Below are positions 11,255-23,035 of a DNA stretch of 64,000 bases, piece after piece. Source of the DNA: Morella rubra (Eukaryota; Streptophyta; Magnoliopsida; Fagales; Myricaceae); the NCBI GenBank assembly GCA_003952965.2, contig CM025855.1:8893802-8957801 (forward strand). The letters run 5' to 3'. The translations under genes and the position numbers were made by a program. Each line of letters begins with the position of its first letter. The first letter of the stretch is position 1. Under the pieces are notes generated by a model that saw only the letters and a program-made list of their open reading frames with translations, did not search any database and had not been told where the DNA came from.

Positions 11255-12480
11255 TGTTGGATTTTGTTCACAATTGATATTTTGATGATTTCAATAAATG
11301 GATTAAGTTTACAAAATAGACATCTTCAAAGACAAAGACATTTTCATCAAAGAGCCGACTAGAAGATTGAAGATCAAGAAGATGAAGGAGCTCAAAAGTG
11401 AAGATTCAAGACATAGGGTATAACCTTGTAACTCTTAGTTTCACTTTTGACAAGAATTTGAATCACACATTTGCATAACTTTCAAACCGTGCATAAATCT
11501 TCTTATCATAAGTTTGACAACCAAAATGCGTCTTAAGTGTTTTCAAATCATCCCATATAAACTCCCAAGCATTGGTATACTTTTGGGAAGTTAGTTTTTG
11601 AGATTGAGATTTCAAAAATATCAAAAGACGAAAAATGATTCGAAGCAATCGACCAGCTGTAGCGGATAATGAAAATGCTCTATAGTGGTCTATCGGACGC
11701 GTAGGACAAAATTTTGACAATATTCAAATTTTATGACCGTTGGGCAACAACTAGTTGAAGCGGTTGATCGGTACATGAAGTAGTCGACCGGTATAACGGT
11801 AAAGTTGTCAGATCAACCCCCAACGGCTAAAAACGGCTAGTTTTGATATGTGGCATGTATAAAGACCTTTCTAATGTCTCAAAACGAAGAGAGAACGACC
11901 ACATATCATTTCTATAGCTTGAGAAAGATCTTAAACATTCTTATTTCATATTCTCATATCATTCACACAAATTACATCTTCACATTCTTATCTTTGTGTG
12001 AATAAAAAGAGATAGAGTTTTCCATTTTCTTATCTACTTTTTGAGAGAGTTTATTTTTTGTATGTTCCTATTCAAGAAAAGTGATTTCTTTAGTAAGGTT
12101 GTTCACTAAAGAAGAAGCTTAGAGAGGGTATATCTCAAGCTTGCTTAGGTTGTGAGTGGTACGCCTGAAAAACACTTGGGTTGTGAGTGTTGAGCCTAGG
12201 AAAGCACTTGTAAGGTTCTCTAGCACCTGGAAGCTAAATTGTATACTATTTGGAAGATAGTGGAAAAATCTCAAGGCTCGGAAAACCCTGAAGATAAGGT
12301 TCTCTTATGTTTGCTTCTCTAACCCTACTCTTTACATTTACACTTATTTATTTATTACATCAATATATTTGTACTAAACTATTTTTTACTTTGCAAACAT
12401 GATTTTGGGGGTTAAAAGCTAAAAAAGTTTGGAAACTCAATTCACCCATCTCTTGGGTTGCCTTAATCCTAGGATTTACA
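11255..12480 (+). mobile_element. Solo LTR inserted in copia gag
   Basis: It begins TGTTGG and ends TTTACA (TG...CA), 1226 bp, and splits the gag codons for a QTTHEGT-like segment. The flanks are ACAAC on the left and GCAAC on the right, a 4-of-5 match as expected for a diverged 5-bp target duplication. It is homologous along its length to the LTR at 21740-23021, for example the 'gtgaagattcaagacata' and 'ctcccaagcattgg' regions and the shared end 'ttaatcctagga'. No internal retrotransposon sequence accompanies it, so it is a recombination remnant. Confidence 0.85.
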
Positions 12481-12501
12481 GCAACCCACAAGGATACTAA
12501 C

Positions 12502-12550
12502 ATAGCGTTTGGTTATAAAATTTTAGTAAATTTTACAATCCAAATGCTAT
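12502..12550. mobile_element. 49-bp inverted-repeat insertion
   Basis: The 11-bp ends 'atagcgtttgg' and 'ccaaatgctat' are inverted repeats with one mismatch, around an AT-rich 27-bp centre. It interrupts the gag frame, which reads through coherently if these 49 bases are ignored. It could be a very short MITE derivative. Confidence 0.55.
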
Positions 12551-13600
12551 GTAAGATTGTGAAGATTCTAAGATTCAGATGTTAACCTCAAGGTTTGAGG
12601 AGATTAGAAAGAAAGATGATGAGATCTTTGATGAGTTTCATAGAAAGTTAATGACATAGTTAAGTCCAACATTAACTTAGATGAAAGAATCCCTAAAACT
12701 AGAGTGGTTAGAAAGGTTTATATCTAGGGTTACAACTATAGAAGAGAGAAGTATCTTGACCAAGTAATGGAAGAGTTTGTTGGCTCTATACAAACATATG
12801 AACGTACCTTACCTCAATCCAAAAAGGAACAATCTATCGTTCTAAACTCTGTAAATAAAAAAGCTTATGAATTTTCTAATGACAATTTTATAGAGGATAA
12901 TGATATTGCTTTGTTGGTTAGAAAATTTAAAAAATCTCTTGGAAATGTTTGTTTGTAAGCCTAGTTGTAACAACAAGGTGAATAAAGAACAGAAAGAGAC
13001 AAAAGAACTTCTAGAATCAAGAAATCACATGCTATGAATGCAAAGGATTCGACCACATCAAAGCTAAATGGCCTAGTTTCAAGAAGTCTAAAGGGAAGAC
13101 AATGAATGCTTCATGAAGTGATTTAGATTCAGATTCTACTACTTCAAGTGATGATGATGCATCATCTGATAAACTTTATTGCTTTTACATCTTAGGTTGA
13201 TAGCATAAATAATTTTGATCATGAAAGTGGTGATCTTTTAAATTCATCACAAGAAGATTTTGAAGAGGATGATAGTCCTGAACTAGCCTATGATAAATTG
13301 TTTAAAGAGAGTTTGAAACTGAAAAACTTCAACAAATCAACTCTCAAGAAGCTGAATGTTGTAGAAAAGAGAAGGAGAATCTGTTAATAATGCTTGGTAA
13401 GTATTTTAAGCTTGCTAATGACAAAGAAAAGAAAATAGACCTATAATCTCAAGTTAAGACCTTATAAAATGAGCTAGAAAATTTTAGATCCAAGCTTCAA
13501 AGTTTTTTCGTGTGATAGTAATAAACTTGATAAAATGTCGAGTCTTGGCATGTCAGTTGGTCATAGAAAAGGACTTGGTTTTGTTAATGTTGTTACTGAT

Positions 13601-14737
13601 GATTTGATAGATTTTTTTTTATAAAAAAAATATATTAGAATTTGTGAAAAAAATATGAAAATAGAAGATTTGATTATTACTATTTTTTAATGAAAAGGTG
13701 TTCGATTTTGTATGGAATGGCGCTAAGATTTGTTGTTAGACTCTATAAGTTTTTACTCTTTAAATTTTTTCAATGATTTTTTTTAAACTAACCAAACATA
13801 AAAACAACACATTTTCATTTTAAAAAAATACTTCATCAAATGTTCTCTCTCAATACTATTTTAGAAACTTCAATACTTTTTAATAAAAAAAACTTTATCA
13901 AATAATATATTTCTACACTTAACAAAAAAAAAAATCTAATCTCAATCAATTTACAATCAAAATGTTTTTTGACACAAACTCCAATACCTTTTCTTTTGAA
14001 AAAATTCATCAGATTATATGTCTCTAAATTTTTTACAAACTCTAAAAGTAAATCTCTAGAAAGTTTCTCCTAGAAACTTGAAATTTGATAAAGTTTTGAC
14101 TTTTATAGGGTTTGTGAAAAATTAATAAATTTGTTGAAGGATTTTTTTTTTATTGTAGTCTAATTTATATTAGAGTATGAAAAAAATGTATAGACAGATT
14201 ATTTGATGAAATTTTTTTATAAAAAAGTATTGGAGTATGTGAAAAAATTAAGGAAAGAGAAGATTTGATAGAGTTTTTTTTTTTATTTATAAAAATTTTT
14301 GAAGTTTGTGTGAGAAGGTGTTGGAGTTGGTGTACAAATTTTGAACTTTTTTTTTGTTTGGCAACCAAAACTTTCTAAATTTAAAAAAATTTTGAGAAAG
14401 TGAAACTTATTTTATTGCCAAATATTAAAGTATGTTCGGTAGATGTTGAAATTTTTTAGTGTTTTATAAGAGTTGTTAAAAGGTTGAAGAGATAGTTGAT
14501 TTGATTGAAATTTTAATGTTTATTTTGATAGAAAAGATGATTTTTGAAGTTATTTTTGCTATTTTTCTTGTAAATTTTGAATTAAAATCAAAAAGAGGAA
14601 GACAAATTGTTGTGGTCCCTTTGGGAAAATCAAAAAAGTTGAAAAGTGAATGATAGAAAATTTCGATTTGGTTTGGCACGGAAAATATTTGAATAGAGAA
14701 AATTTTGAAAACCTTTTATTTTGTAAATATCATCGAA
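13601..14737. repeat. AT-rich degenerate inverted/direct repeats
   Basis: Forward words such as 'cttcatcaaat', 'acaaactcc.ata' and 'ttttataaaaaaa' dominate 13790-14080. Their reverse complements ('ttgatgaaatttttt', 'tattggagtatgtgaaaaa') dominate 13600-13690 and 14100-14350. The stretch therefore looks like one or more eroded foldback MITEs of the family seen at 7108-7436. No protein or RNA gene is supported. Confidence 0.5.
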
Positions 14738-15194
14738 CTAAGAAAGAAAAACCGAGGCTCTTAGACTATTAGACAAATATAAAAATTTGCTGATAGCCTT
14801 CCATGTATATATCAAATTGATACAAGGTGAATAACAATTTGAATAATCTTCAAGAAACTCATAATTGCCATTTTCCTTGACATATACATTATTGAGTTTC
14901 TTGAAGGTTTGTAACGTGAGCAAACTATCAGAACCCATTAGGTGACTCTTTTCAACAATGCAATCCATCTTTAAGAGCCTTAGCTATCCTCTATAAGCAC
15001 TAGCCTATAAAGAGTCTACAACAAAAATTGATCATATGCTTCTTTTTTTTCCTAGGAAACATATTATTTTATGGATTGAAAAACTTGTCCTTAGACAATA
15101 TCGTCACAAGTGATGATTTCTCTTGGAATGAAGTTTAGATTACATAAACAATGAAATGACTCATAGCTTCCCATTTAGCTAACAAATGGGCCTA
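14738..15194. other. Stretch with one unrecognised short frame
   Basis: A 76-codon minus-strand frame (14968-14738) starts MDCIVEKSHLMGSD. I do not recognise it. It lies downstream of the LINE remnant on the same strand and could be decayed element sequence, but no motif supports this. Confidence 0.3.
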
Positions 15195-15995
15195 TTGATT
15201 CATTCTATGTGAGATCCATTGAATGGACTAGTTAGGGAAAGCTTTGAATAAGGCAGTAACGATAGAATGAAGGCTTCGATCTTCCATGAAGAAGGTTGAT
15301 TGTTATGTTGTATATCTTTTAATAGTTGTTGGGAATCAATCTCGAATTGCACTTTTGTCCAGTTTCTCTTTTTTTTTGTGAGTTCAGTACCCAACCGCCA
15401 TCATTCTTTCTCCAAGCAATGAGTCCTTGGCCAAGGAACGGTTCGTATATACTGTACAGAGGGAACTAGAAATATCTCAATGTGAGACAACCAAGTACGA
15501 TCCATTTAGGCGAATCGCAATGTCAAAGTTAATCTTGATCTAGCTTGGTGTCGAGGGGTCCAAATCTGTTGGTTTTGTGTCACCAATTGCTACCAGGAAA
15601 CCTTATGCTCCCTATACCTATTCCTGATTGCTCTAATACACTTTGGCAACAAGATCGGATAGAGTTCATGTAGGCACTTGTTTCTTAAGAACCAGATTTC
15701 ATCCATAACTATTGTTGCATTGAGAATAAACTCTGATCATATGCTTCATATTGTAGACCGTGAGCCTAAAAAAAGTTTTTTAGTAAACCTGATCATATGC
15801 TTCACATTATAGATTGTGAGTCGCAAAAGTTCTTTAGTAACCTTATAAACATATTGAAATCGGAGGATATTCATTTGTCCATCAAGATCTTTTTTGAACG
15901 AGTAGCAGAACCAAAAACTATTGATGATACCAAATTTGAGCCCCATCCAACTTCTTGGGCCCGAATGGACATAACCCAATATATCTAACATTTTT
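15195..15995 (-). pseudogene. LINE (non-LTR retrotransposon) C-terminal remnant with RNase H-like segment
   Basis: Minus-strand frames between about 15995 and 15195 show a C-terminal non-LTR element signature. Near 15590-15460 there is a linker ending PKWIVLGCLTLRYF. Then comes VQFEIDSQQLLKDIQHNN (15355-15300), the Glu-x-Asp-Ser region typical of plant LINE RNase H, followed by PSSWKIEAFI and an LL..Y motif. Stops and frameshifts break it throughout. No reverse transcriptase core was found. The family call rests on this RNase H pattern only. Confidence 0.55.
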
Positions 15996-16630
15996 ATTCA
16001 ACAAACAAGCAACATAACCAATTCCCTAGACATGTAAGAGGAACAACTTATGATAGCAAACCACCAATAACCAAGAATCGGCCAATAATTGAAAAATCGC
16101 TCCACGACCTAAAGGTTATATGGGACAAAAATCGATCATGGGAAGTACAAGAAAGGTGGTTAAGGGAAAAAGAAAGATATTCACGAAAGAGGTACGATTG
16201 TCATGCTATAAGTATTGTAACCAGTGGCTTCCTGTTCCTCCTCATGGACCCAATGACTTTAATCGCAAATGAACAACCAAGGCAACTTGAACACACGGCC
16301 CCAATGGAAGCCCCCTTTTGGCCGTTAAAAATTGGGACAACCTCGATTTGTGGACAAATTAATATGGGGTTCAAAATAGCCGGGCAACAGGACTAAGGCG
16401 GGTTGTCATGGGTTTGGGGTGTACTTACATCTTGACCTTTGGGTGGGGTGCAATGTTACTTTGACGGTGAATTGACAACAATATTTTAATATATGCAAAG
16501 TGGGTCAAGGGCATTTTAGTCTAAAAATTTGACTAAGGGCGCAAAGTGTTTGAGATTGATAGTTAGAGGGTGAAATATAACAAAAATGGTAGTTTAGGGT
16601 GTAAAGTGCAAAACTGGATGGAAAATATAT
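15996..16630. other. Intergenic DNA with MITE-like terminal words
   Basis: Nothing coding is recognisable. Around 16390-16610 occur 'gggtggggtgcaatgtt', 'gcgcaaagtg' and 'ggtagtttagggtgtaaagtg', related to the element ends at 790-835, 1390-1435 and 2221-2347. They probably mark a further decayed member of that family. Confidence 0.4.
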
Positions 16631-17130
16631 TTACCTCAATACAAAAAGTTAAAAAGAAAAAGGCAAAGGCTAAGAGACTGCACCTGGTGAGGGGGGAAAT
16701 CTACTCCCTCCACAACCCATACCTTCTAGGTGGCTGCTTGTGCGATGTAGGCAAAGGAGGGATTGCATTTCCATCTGAGGTTGTAGGCAAGGTGGAGTCC
16801 CCGTTCCTCGTCCCACCCACGCCTCCTACATGGTTGCTTATGCGGCGTAGGTGAAGTAAGGATTGCCTCTCCACTTGCTTCTAGGTTGTGGGCAAGGAGG
16901 AGTTTTCGTTCCTCATCCTGCGATCATGCATGAATGACTGCGGGATGGGCAGAGAGTGATAATCCCCCGCCCACAAGCTGCCGCACTAGGGACCCTTGGC
17001 ATGACGTCTTGTGGGTGGAGAGATTGTCCTAAAGTGACATCTAGCAACCTAGGCATGGATTGCGGGATGAGCGGAGGGAAGGACTCCCCTTGCACTAAGC
17101 GTGTGTTCGATTTCTCTCCCTACCTTTGCC
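16631..17130. repeat. GC-richer repeat patch
   Basis: A patch with markedly higher GC than its surroundings. It contains imperfect internal repeats such as 'ctaggtggctgcttgtgcg' (16728) and 'ctacatggttgcttatgcg' (16827), and 'gtaggcaaaggagggattg' (16748) and 'gtaggtgaagtaaggattg' (16846), about 99 bp apart. Two tryptophan/serine-poor frames are open but have no domain. It resembles the GC-rich core of the foldback element at 9690-10140 in style, though not in sequence. Confidence 0.5.
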
Positions 17131-17684
17131 TTTTTTTTTTTAGTTTTAATTTTTAAAATTTTAAATTTTTATGTACTACTCATTTTTTTTTCCATTTTCA
17201 TTGATATATCTTAAATGTATTTTACTTTTAGGTTTATTTTTCAGTTTCACCACACAACACACCGTATTCCTCTAGTTGACACATAGAATGCTGCATCAAA
17301 ACAATGTGAGGGTTCCTCTGGAACACTAATTGAGGGATGTATTTTTTGAAACAATAAAACAAAGGGATATTTTGTTTTTCTTCCTTTGTTGGCCAACTGA
17401 TTTAGCTTGAAGTCCTTCTCCTCGTGACGTATTAATAGGTAGAGCTTTCAATGGAAGTGGATTAGTACTTGGCCAAGCAAAATTGTTAGGTAGAGAAGAT
17501 TCGTGGGAGAATAGGTCTTCAATTTGCAACTTTATCTAAAATAATTTCTCCATCTAAATGTAATTTTGCAGGCACTTTTTTAACCTCCCCTTTTGCTTTC
17601 TCCACACCGATCAAATCTCCTTGTAGACTTTCTTCAAGTTATCGTTATAATTTGAGAACATGCTTGTTTGCGGGGTATAGAAAA
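17131..17684. other. Intergenic DNA, nothing recognised
   Basis: AT-rich DNA between the GC-richer patch and the left LTR of the Ale-like copia. Open frames are short and without motif. Confidence 0.5.
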
Positions 17685-17886
17685 GGAGAGTTTCAAAAGT
17701 ATTTGAATTGGAAGTTGTTTTCCCTTATCTCATTTACAAATCATTTACAAGTGTTTCATACACAATCAAAGCTAACTAAGAACAAGTATCTCAGGTATTT
17801 GAATTCAAATTTGAATATACAATATTGACTAAGATTATCTCTTTGTTTTGAAGGACTAGATATGCTCTTTTTTGTTAGCAACTTCA
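17685..17886 (-). mobile_element. 3' LTR of Ale-like copia element (minus strand)
   Basis: About 200 bp, direct repeat of 21542-21731. Shared blocks are 'gaattggaagttgttttccc', 'acaatattgactaagatta' and the terminal 'tagcaacttca'. The element is read on the minus strand, so this left copy is the downstream LTR. The outer edge is approximate because 'atagaaaa' also precedes both copies. Confidence 0.8.
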
Positions 17887-20800
17887 TTTACTAATTCTTT
17901 AACATAACCTTGCAATCTTAAGGGAAGATCAAGAATATTAATATTGAACCGTGCAAGACTCAATGGCTTAGTAAGCATGTCTACAAGTTGATCATGACTA
18001 GAAACAAACTTGACTTGAAGACATTTATTCACAATCTGACCGTGAACAAAGTGAAAATCTACTTCGATGTGTTTTGTTCAAGCATGAAACAAAGGATTAG
18101 AAGCCAGGTATGTAGCACCAATGTTACCACACCATTGGATCGGTTTTTGGCTACAAGGAACATGTAACTCACCTAACAATGATTGTAACCATTGAATTTC
18201 AACCGTTGTGTTTGTCAAGGACTTATACTCTGCCTCTGTACTGCATCTCGTGACTGTTTGTCGTTGCTTATAGCTCCATAAAATTAAGTTTCTTCAAAAA
18301 AAAGAAAACACAATATGCGTCAATAAACTGCCAATCATCTCGGTTGCCCCCTAATTAGCACCCGAAAAACCATGTAAAGTGAATTATGAAGGTTGTGTAT
18401 TGTATAAGCCATGTGAGATAGAATACTTGAGATACCGAAGAATTCTTTTCACAGCTTGCCAATGTGCTACTCTTGGATTATGCATAAATTTGCTTACTTT
18501 ATGAAGGGCAAAAGCAAGATCCGGCCTTGTAAATTATAAATACTGTAATCTACCAGCCAAACTTCGATATAAAAGAGGATTCTTAAATAATTCTTCTTCA
18601 ACAACTGTAAGAGAAGCTGTAGTAGCCATATGCAAAGAGGAAGGTTTTGCCTTGTCCATAAAGTATTTTCTAAGCAAATCGACCACATATTTATGCTGAG
18701 TAATAAATAATCCACCATCACAAGATAAAGCTTCCACACCCAAGAAAAAACTTAATGGCCCGAGAGCTTTGACTATGAAATTGGAGATCAAGTGATCAGT
18801 TGCAGCAGAATTTGATCCTATAATAATTGTGTCATCAACATAAACTAAAAAGATATAAGACCAATGACTGCTTGCGATAAAATATAGAGGGAAGTATTAG
18901 CTTTGCTTTCTTGAAAACCCAACAGTAGTAGTTTGACAGTTAAGCGAGTAAACCAGGCTCTTGGAGCTTAACGGAGCCCATAAAGAGACTTTTTGAGTTG
19001 ACAAAGATGATGAGGATATTGTGGCTATTGAAAACCAGGTGGCTGAACCATATATACTTCTTCATTTAAAGTCTCACGAAGGAACGCATTTTGAACATTA
19101 ATTTGTCGAATACACTAGTTATGAGAAATAGCTATTGGAAGAACCATTCGCACCATAGCTAGCTTTACCACTGAACTAAAAGTCTTGTGGAAATCAATTC
19201 CCTTTTGTTGGTGGTACCCTTTAACAACCAACCGTGCTTTGTAGCAAGCTATGTTTCCAGGCTTTCCTCTTGATCTTGAAGATCCATCTGCAACCTACAA
19301 TATTCACATGAGGTTTGGGTGGTATGAGATCTCAAGTGCCATTTTTGAGCAAAGCATCAAATTCCTTATTTATCGCTTCTCGCAAATGAGAATTTGGATA
19401 TTGCCATAAGTGTATCTGGCAATGGATACCGAACAATACCAAGTCGATAAGTCGAGACAATTGTATCATTGATGGAAAATACTATAACCAATAAAGTGCA
19501 TGTTTTCGATCGAAAATCAATTTGGTGTTTATTGTATGGGCACAAGTATGGCCATCATACACAATCAAAACCTTCATAAAAGAGTAAAAAGGTTTTCGTT
19601 TGAAAATTACCTTATAAGGTGACTTCTTATTCAAAATTGAGGTCGGTAGTCTATTTATAATGTAAGTGGCTGTTTGAAATGCATCTTCCCAGTATACTTT
19701 TAGTAAATTTGAGTGTGATAAAGGGGAAAGACCCATTTCAACTACATGGAGATGTCTTCTTTCAATTGCACCCATTTGTTCATGTGTATACAGATAAGCT
19801 TGCCTTGTTGAATGCCCATTTGTTTGAACTATTTACTTAACCTTCTAAACTTGCCTCCCCAATCAGATTGGACAACTATTATTTTTGTACCAAAATAACA
19901 TTCAACATAAGTTTGAAATTGGAAGAATTCTTTCCATATTTGATTTTAGTTTAATTGGAAAAACCCACTAGAACTTTGTGCAATCATCAAGAAAACTTAC
20001 ATACTAACGAGCACTAGAGTTTGAAATAACTGATGCTGGGCCCCATACATTTGAGAAAATTAACTCAAGAGGTTTAGTTGACACATGCGAAGAATTTCTA
20101 AATGGCAAAGTATGGATTTTAGCCATTTGACATCCTGGACATATTGCTTCTTATTTTCATCAACTGGAATAAAAGAACTAGAGATTGCTATTTTGACTAT
20201 AGGTAAGGAAGCGTGGCCTAGTCTTTAATGCCAACAAGTGAGCGCTAGAAAAATACTAGAAAGCGCATAAGGATGACAATGTTGCTTGATTGTAGACAAT
20301 GAATATAGATTATCTTTAAGATTGGCCTCGATGTAGGATGTTCCCCAAGTAGTCCTTGGGAGGAAAATAAATATCGTGAAACTGAAAGTAAACATTATTA
20401 TCACGGTAAAATTGATGAACTGAGATAAGTTTTTTTGAATTTTTGGAACAAGCAAAATGTGGTTTAAAATAAAAGGTTGAGAGGGTAGAAAGCATAGTAG
20501 TGTCGGTTTTAGAAATAAGTAGACCTGCACCATTTCCTACTTGAATTTGATTAGCTCTATCATAATATTCTTTGCCTAATTTGAGGGTGGTGACATCATG
20601 TGCTAGATGATGTATGGCTCTTATGTCTAGATGCTAGTCAGAATCTAAGTTGTTCTAATTTGATGCTGCCATGACTTGAGTTTTTTGTGGAGCATTTGGG
20701 TTATCATGGCAGACAATGGAGTCACGTGTAAATTGGCCATGTCCTGTAGAGTTTGAGGTGCTTTCACGATTACCATCACCCCGGCCTTAGTTGCCACCAC

Positions 20801-21541
20801 CACGACCTCTTCCATAATTTTATTGATATTGTCTAGTTGCTACATTTGCAGTAGCATTCAGAATGGATAGTGGCTAATTGTTATGATTAATACGTGATTC
20901 ATTTGTGAGCAAAAGATAATAGACTTTTTCAACAGAAACAGGGTCAGGCTAAGAATTTGTGGACACCAAAGAGTCATATTCATGCCCAAACCAGCTTGGG
21001 TATATGTGACAATATCTTTAAAATTAAGAGGCCGATCAGCAATTGCTAGCTCATCAGAGGGCTTCTTGATATTAAGGAAATGCTCCGTGGTTGAGACAGA
21101 TCCTTTGCAAGAATTGAAAAGTTGAGTGCAAATTTGAATAGTTCGAGCTCGACATTGGGGAAAAAAAATTCAATTCAAGATCTAGCCAAACATCACTAGA
21201 CGTATTATGGTTGATAAATTGGGTAAGAACACTATTAATGAGGAAGGCCATTATGGTGCTGAGAATGAGATTATGCTACTTTAGCCACTCTGGATAAGCA
21301 GGATTAAGAGTTCCTTCATGTGTAGATGATGACTTATTAGAAATGCCATCAATATAGCCAAACACATCTTGGCCCTTATAGTGGGGAACCATTTGAGCTT
21401 TCTACAACAGGTAATTGTCGCAGTTTAGTTTTACTATGACAATGTGGGGCATAGAGGTAAATGTTGGAAAGATGTAGTTAGAGAAGATACACATTTTAGG
21501 TAATAGATGTTTCCTTATTATGGCTCTGATACCATAGAAAA
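17887..21541 (-). pseudogene. Ale/Retrofit-like copia polyprotein, decayed
   Basis: In minus-strand order: gag at about 21450-20700 (VKLNCDNYLLWKAQ, then a glycine/arginine-rich GRGRGGGN tail near 20810); integrase C-terminal part at 19775-19482 (RRHLHVVEMGL, YIINRLPTSILN, SPYKVIFKRKPFYS); reverse transcriptase at about 19300-18534 in several frames (KALGPLSFFLGVEALS, LFITQHKYVVDLL); RNase H at about 18500-18230 ([20 protein letters not shown]). This gag-int-RT-RH order is Ty1-copia, and the short LTRs and total length near 4 kb fit the Ale/Retrofit lineage. Stops are numerous in every domain, so it is inactive. Confidence 0.82.
21522..21534 (-). other. Primer-binding site of the Ale-like copia
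   Basis: On the minus strand the sequence reads TGGTATCAGAGCC directly inside the right-hand LTR. It is complementary to initiator Met-tRNA and fixes the orientation of the element. Confidence 0.85.
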
Positions 21542-21731
21542 TGATAGTTCTAAAAGCAATTGAATTGGAAGTTGTTTTCCCTTATCTAATATACGAATCG
21601 TTTACAAGTGTTTTATACACAGTCGAAGCTAACTAACAGCAAGTATCTCGGGTATTTGAATATACAATATTGACTAAGATTATCTCTTTGGTTTATAGGA
21701 CCATATATGCTACTTTTTGGTAGCAACTTCA
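21542..21731 (-). mobile_element. 5' LTR of Ale-like copia element (minus strand)
   Basis: 190-bp direct repeat of 17685-17886, starting (minus strand) TGAAGTTGCTA. Its identity to the other copy is visibly incomplete, with substitutions and small indels, so the insertion is old. Flanks do not show a matching target duplication. Another LTR begins only 8 bp away at 21740. Confidence 0.8.
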
Positions 21732-21739
21732 TTGGCTTC

Positions 21740-23021
21740 TGTTAACTTTTAGTCGCAATCAATGTTTTGATGAGAACAATAAAAGTAATTCAAATTGATA
21801 AGCAAATACAATCAATATGAGCACGAAACAAACAAGCAATGATCAATTCAATGGAAGTGGCTTAAAAGTGAAGACTCGAGATATTAGGGTAAACTTTGTA
21901 ACTCATGGCTTTACTTTTAATGAGGATTTAAACTAGACACTTGCATATTTTTCAAACCATGCATAAATATTTCTATCACTTGGTTGATGATCAAATTATA
22001 CCTTAAGTGCTTTAAAATTATCCTTATAAAAACTCCCAAACTTTATTTATATTCTTGGGAGTGGTTTTTGAAATGAAAATTTCAAAAGGACAACAAATAA
22101 GCTTTAAATTTCAAGTGGTTGCAAATTTAAGCTGTAGCAGTTGACCAAGTTCTATGAATTGGTTGACTTGTCATTGACTGCTACACCAAGCAGCCGACCA
22201 GGGTAGTTTTATAAATGTCAGGGCTTTTGGCTTTATGACCGTTGGGAGCAACAGTAACTTGTAGCGGTTGACCGCTACAGAGTGTTGGTCAACCAGTACA
22301 ATGTGAAAGTTGACAAATTGACCCCAAACAGCTAGAAACGACAAGTTCTAATATGTGACCTATAAAGACCATCCTAAGGCCTTATAAATGCTGCTGAATG
22401 ATCATTTAACATTATTAAGATCAGGAGAGATCAAAAGCTTTTGAATCATATTTTTCACATCATTTACACAAAACCTACACTTTCACATCCTTATTATTGT
22501 GTGAAGTCAAGAAGAGAAATTTTCATTGTATTATCTACTTTATTGAGAAAGTTTATTGTGGCTAAATAATCCATACACTCTGTCTAAAAAGAGAGGGATT
22601 CTATAGTGTTCTTTCGGTTAGATTTGTTCATCAAAAAGAGTTTGGAGAGACTTTTTCTCAAACTCGTTCTTGACACTTAAAGAGGTGATTCTCAAGTTCA
22701 AGTGTAACGAAAACTATTCCCTTGGTTGAAGGGTGTTTAGTGAATATACCTCAGGACTAGGTGAATGAGCTTAAGGGTTGGACATCGGTGGGTTTGCTAA
22801 ACCACCTAAAAATCATTGTGTTTGCTTCTCATCCGTTAACTCTTTACTTTGTGCTTATAGTTACTTGTATTACTCTAGATTGTGCTATGAACATTACATT
22901 ATCTATTATTTGTGGTCAATCATGTCTTTTAGTTATCAAACACGTCTTTGAGGGTTAGTTTCAAAAATTTTTTTAAACCCAATTCACCCCATCTTGAGTT
23001 GTCTTAATCCTAGGAATAACA
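21740..23021 (+). mobile_element. 5' LTR of second copia element
   Basis: TGTTAACTT...AATAACA (TG...CA), 1282 bp, followed by a primer-binding site. It is related to the solo LTR at 11255-12480 over most of its length and shares the 3' end pattern 'caattcacccc.tctt..gttg..ttaatcctagga'. No 3' LTR copy is present downstream of 28430, so the element is truncated at its 3' side. Confidence 0.85.
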
Positions 23022-23022
23022 A

Positions 23023-23035
23023 TTGCTATCAGAGC
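23023..23035 (+). other. Primer-binding site of second copia element
   Basis: TTGCTATCAGAGC, one base away from the usual TTGGTATCAGAGC initiator Met-tRNA complement, two bases inside the LTR edge. Confidence 0.75.

Larger units (their letters stand above)
10966..13600 (+). pseudogene. Decayed copia gag (Sirevirus-like), interrupted by a solo LTR
   Basis: Starting at the ATG at 10966, several frames can be followed: YAYWKVRMKAFLKFMDE near 11010-11070, then KDELNECN and FLALSPEEFKRVSM to about 11250. They resume after the insertion with MLTSRFEEIRKKDDEIFDEF near 12580 and EEFVGSIQTYERTLPQ near 12768. This is the capsid part of plant copia gag. Downstream (13020-13590) come a damaged knuckle-like stretch, an acidic/serine-rich segment and lysine/glutamate-rich coiled-coil-like sequence as in Sirevirus gag. 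Stops and frameshifts are frequent. Protease, integrase and RT are absent, so only the gag-proximal part survives. Confidence 0.75.
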
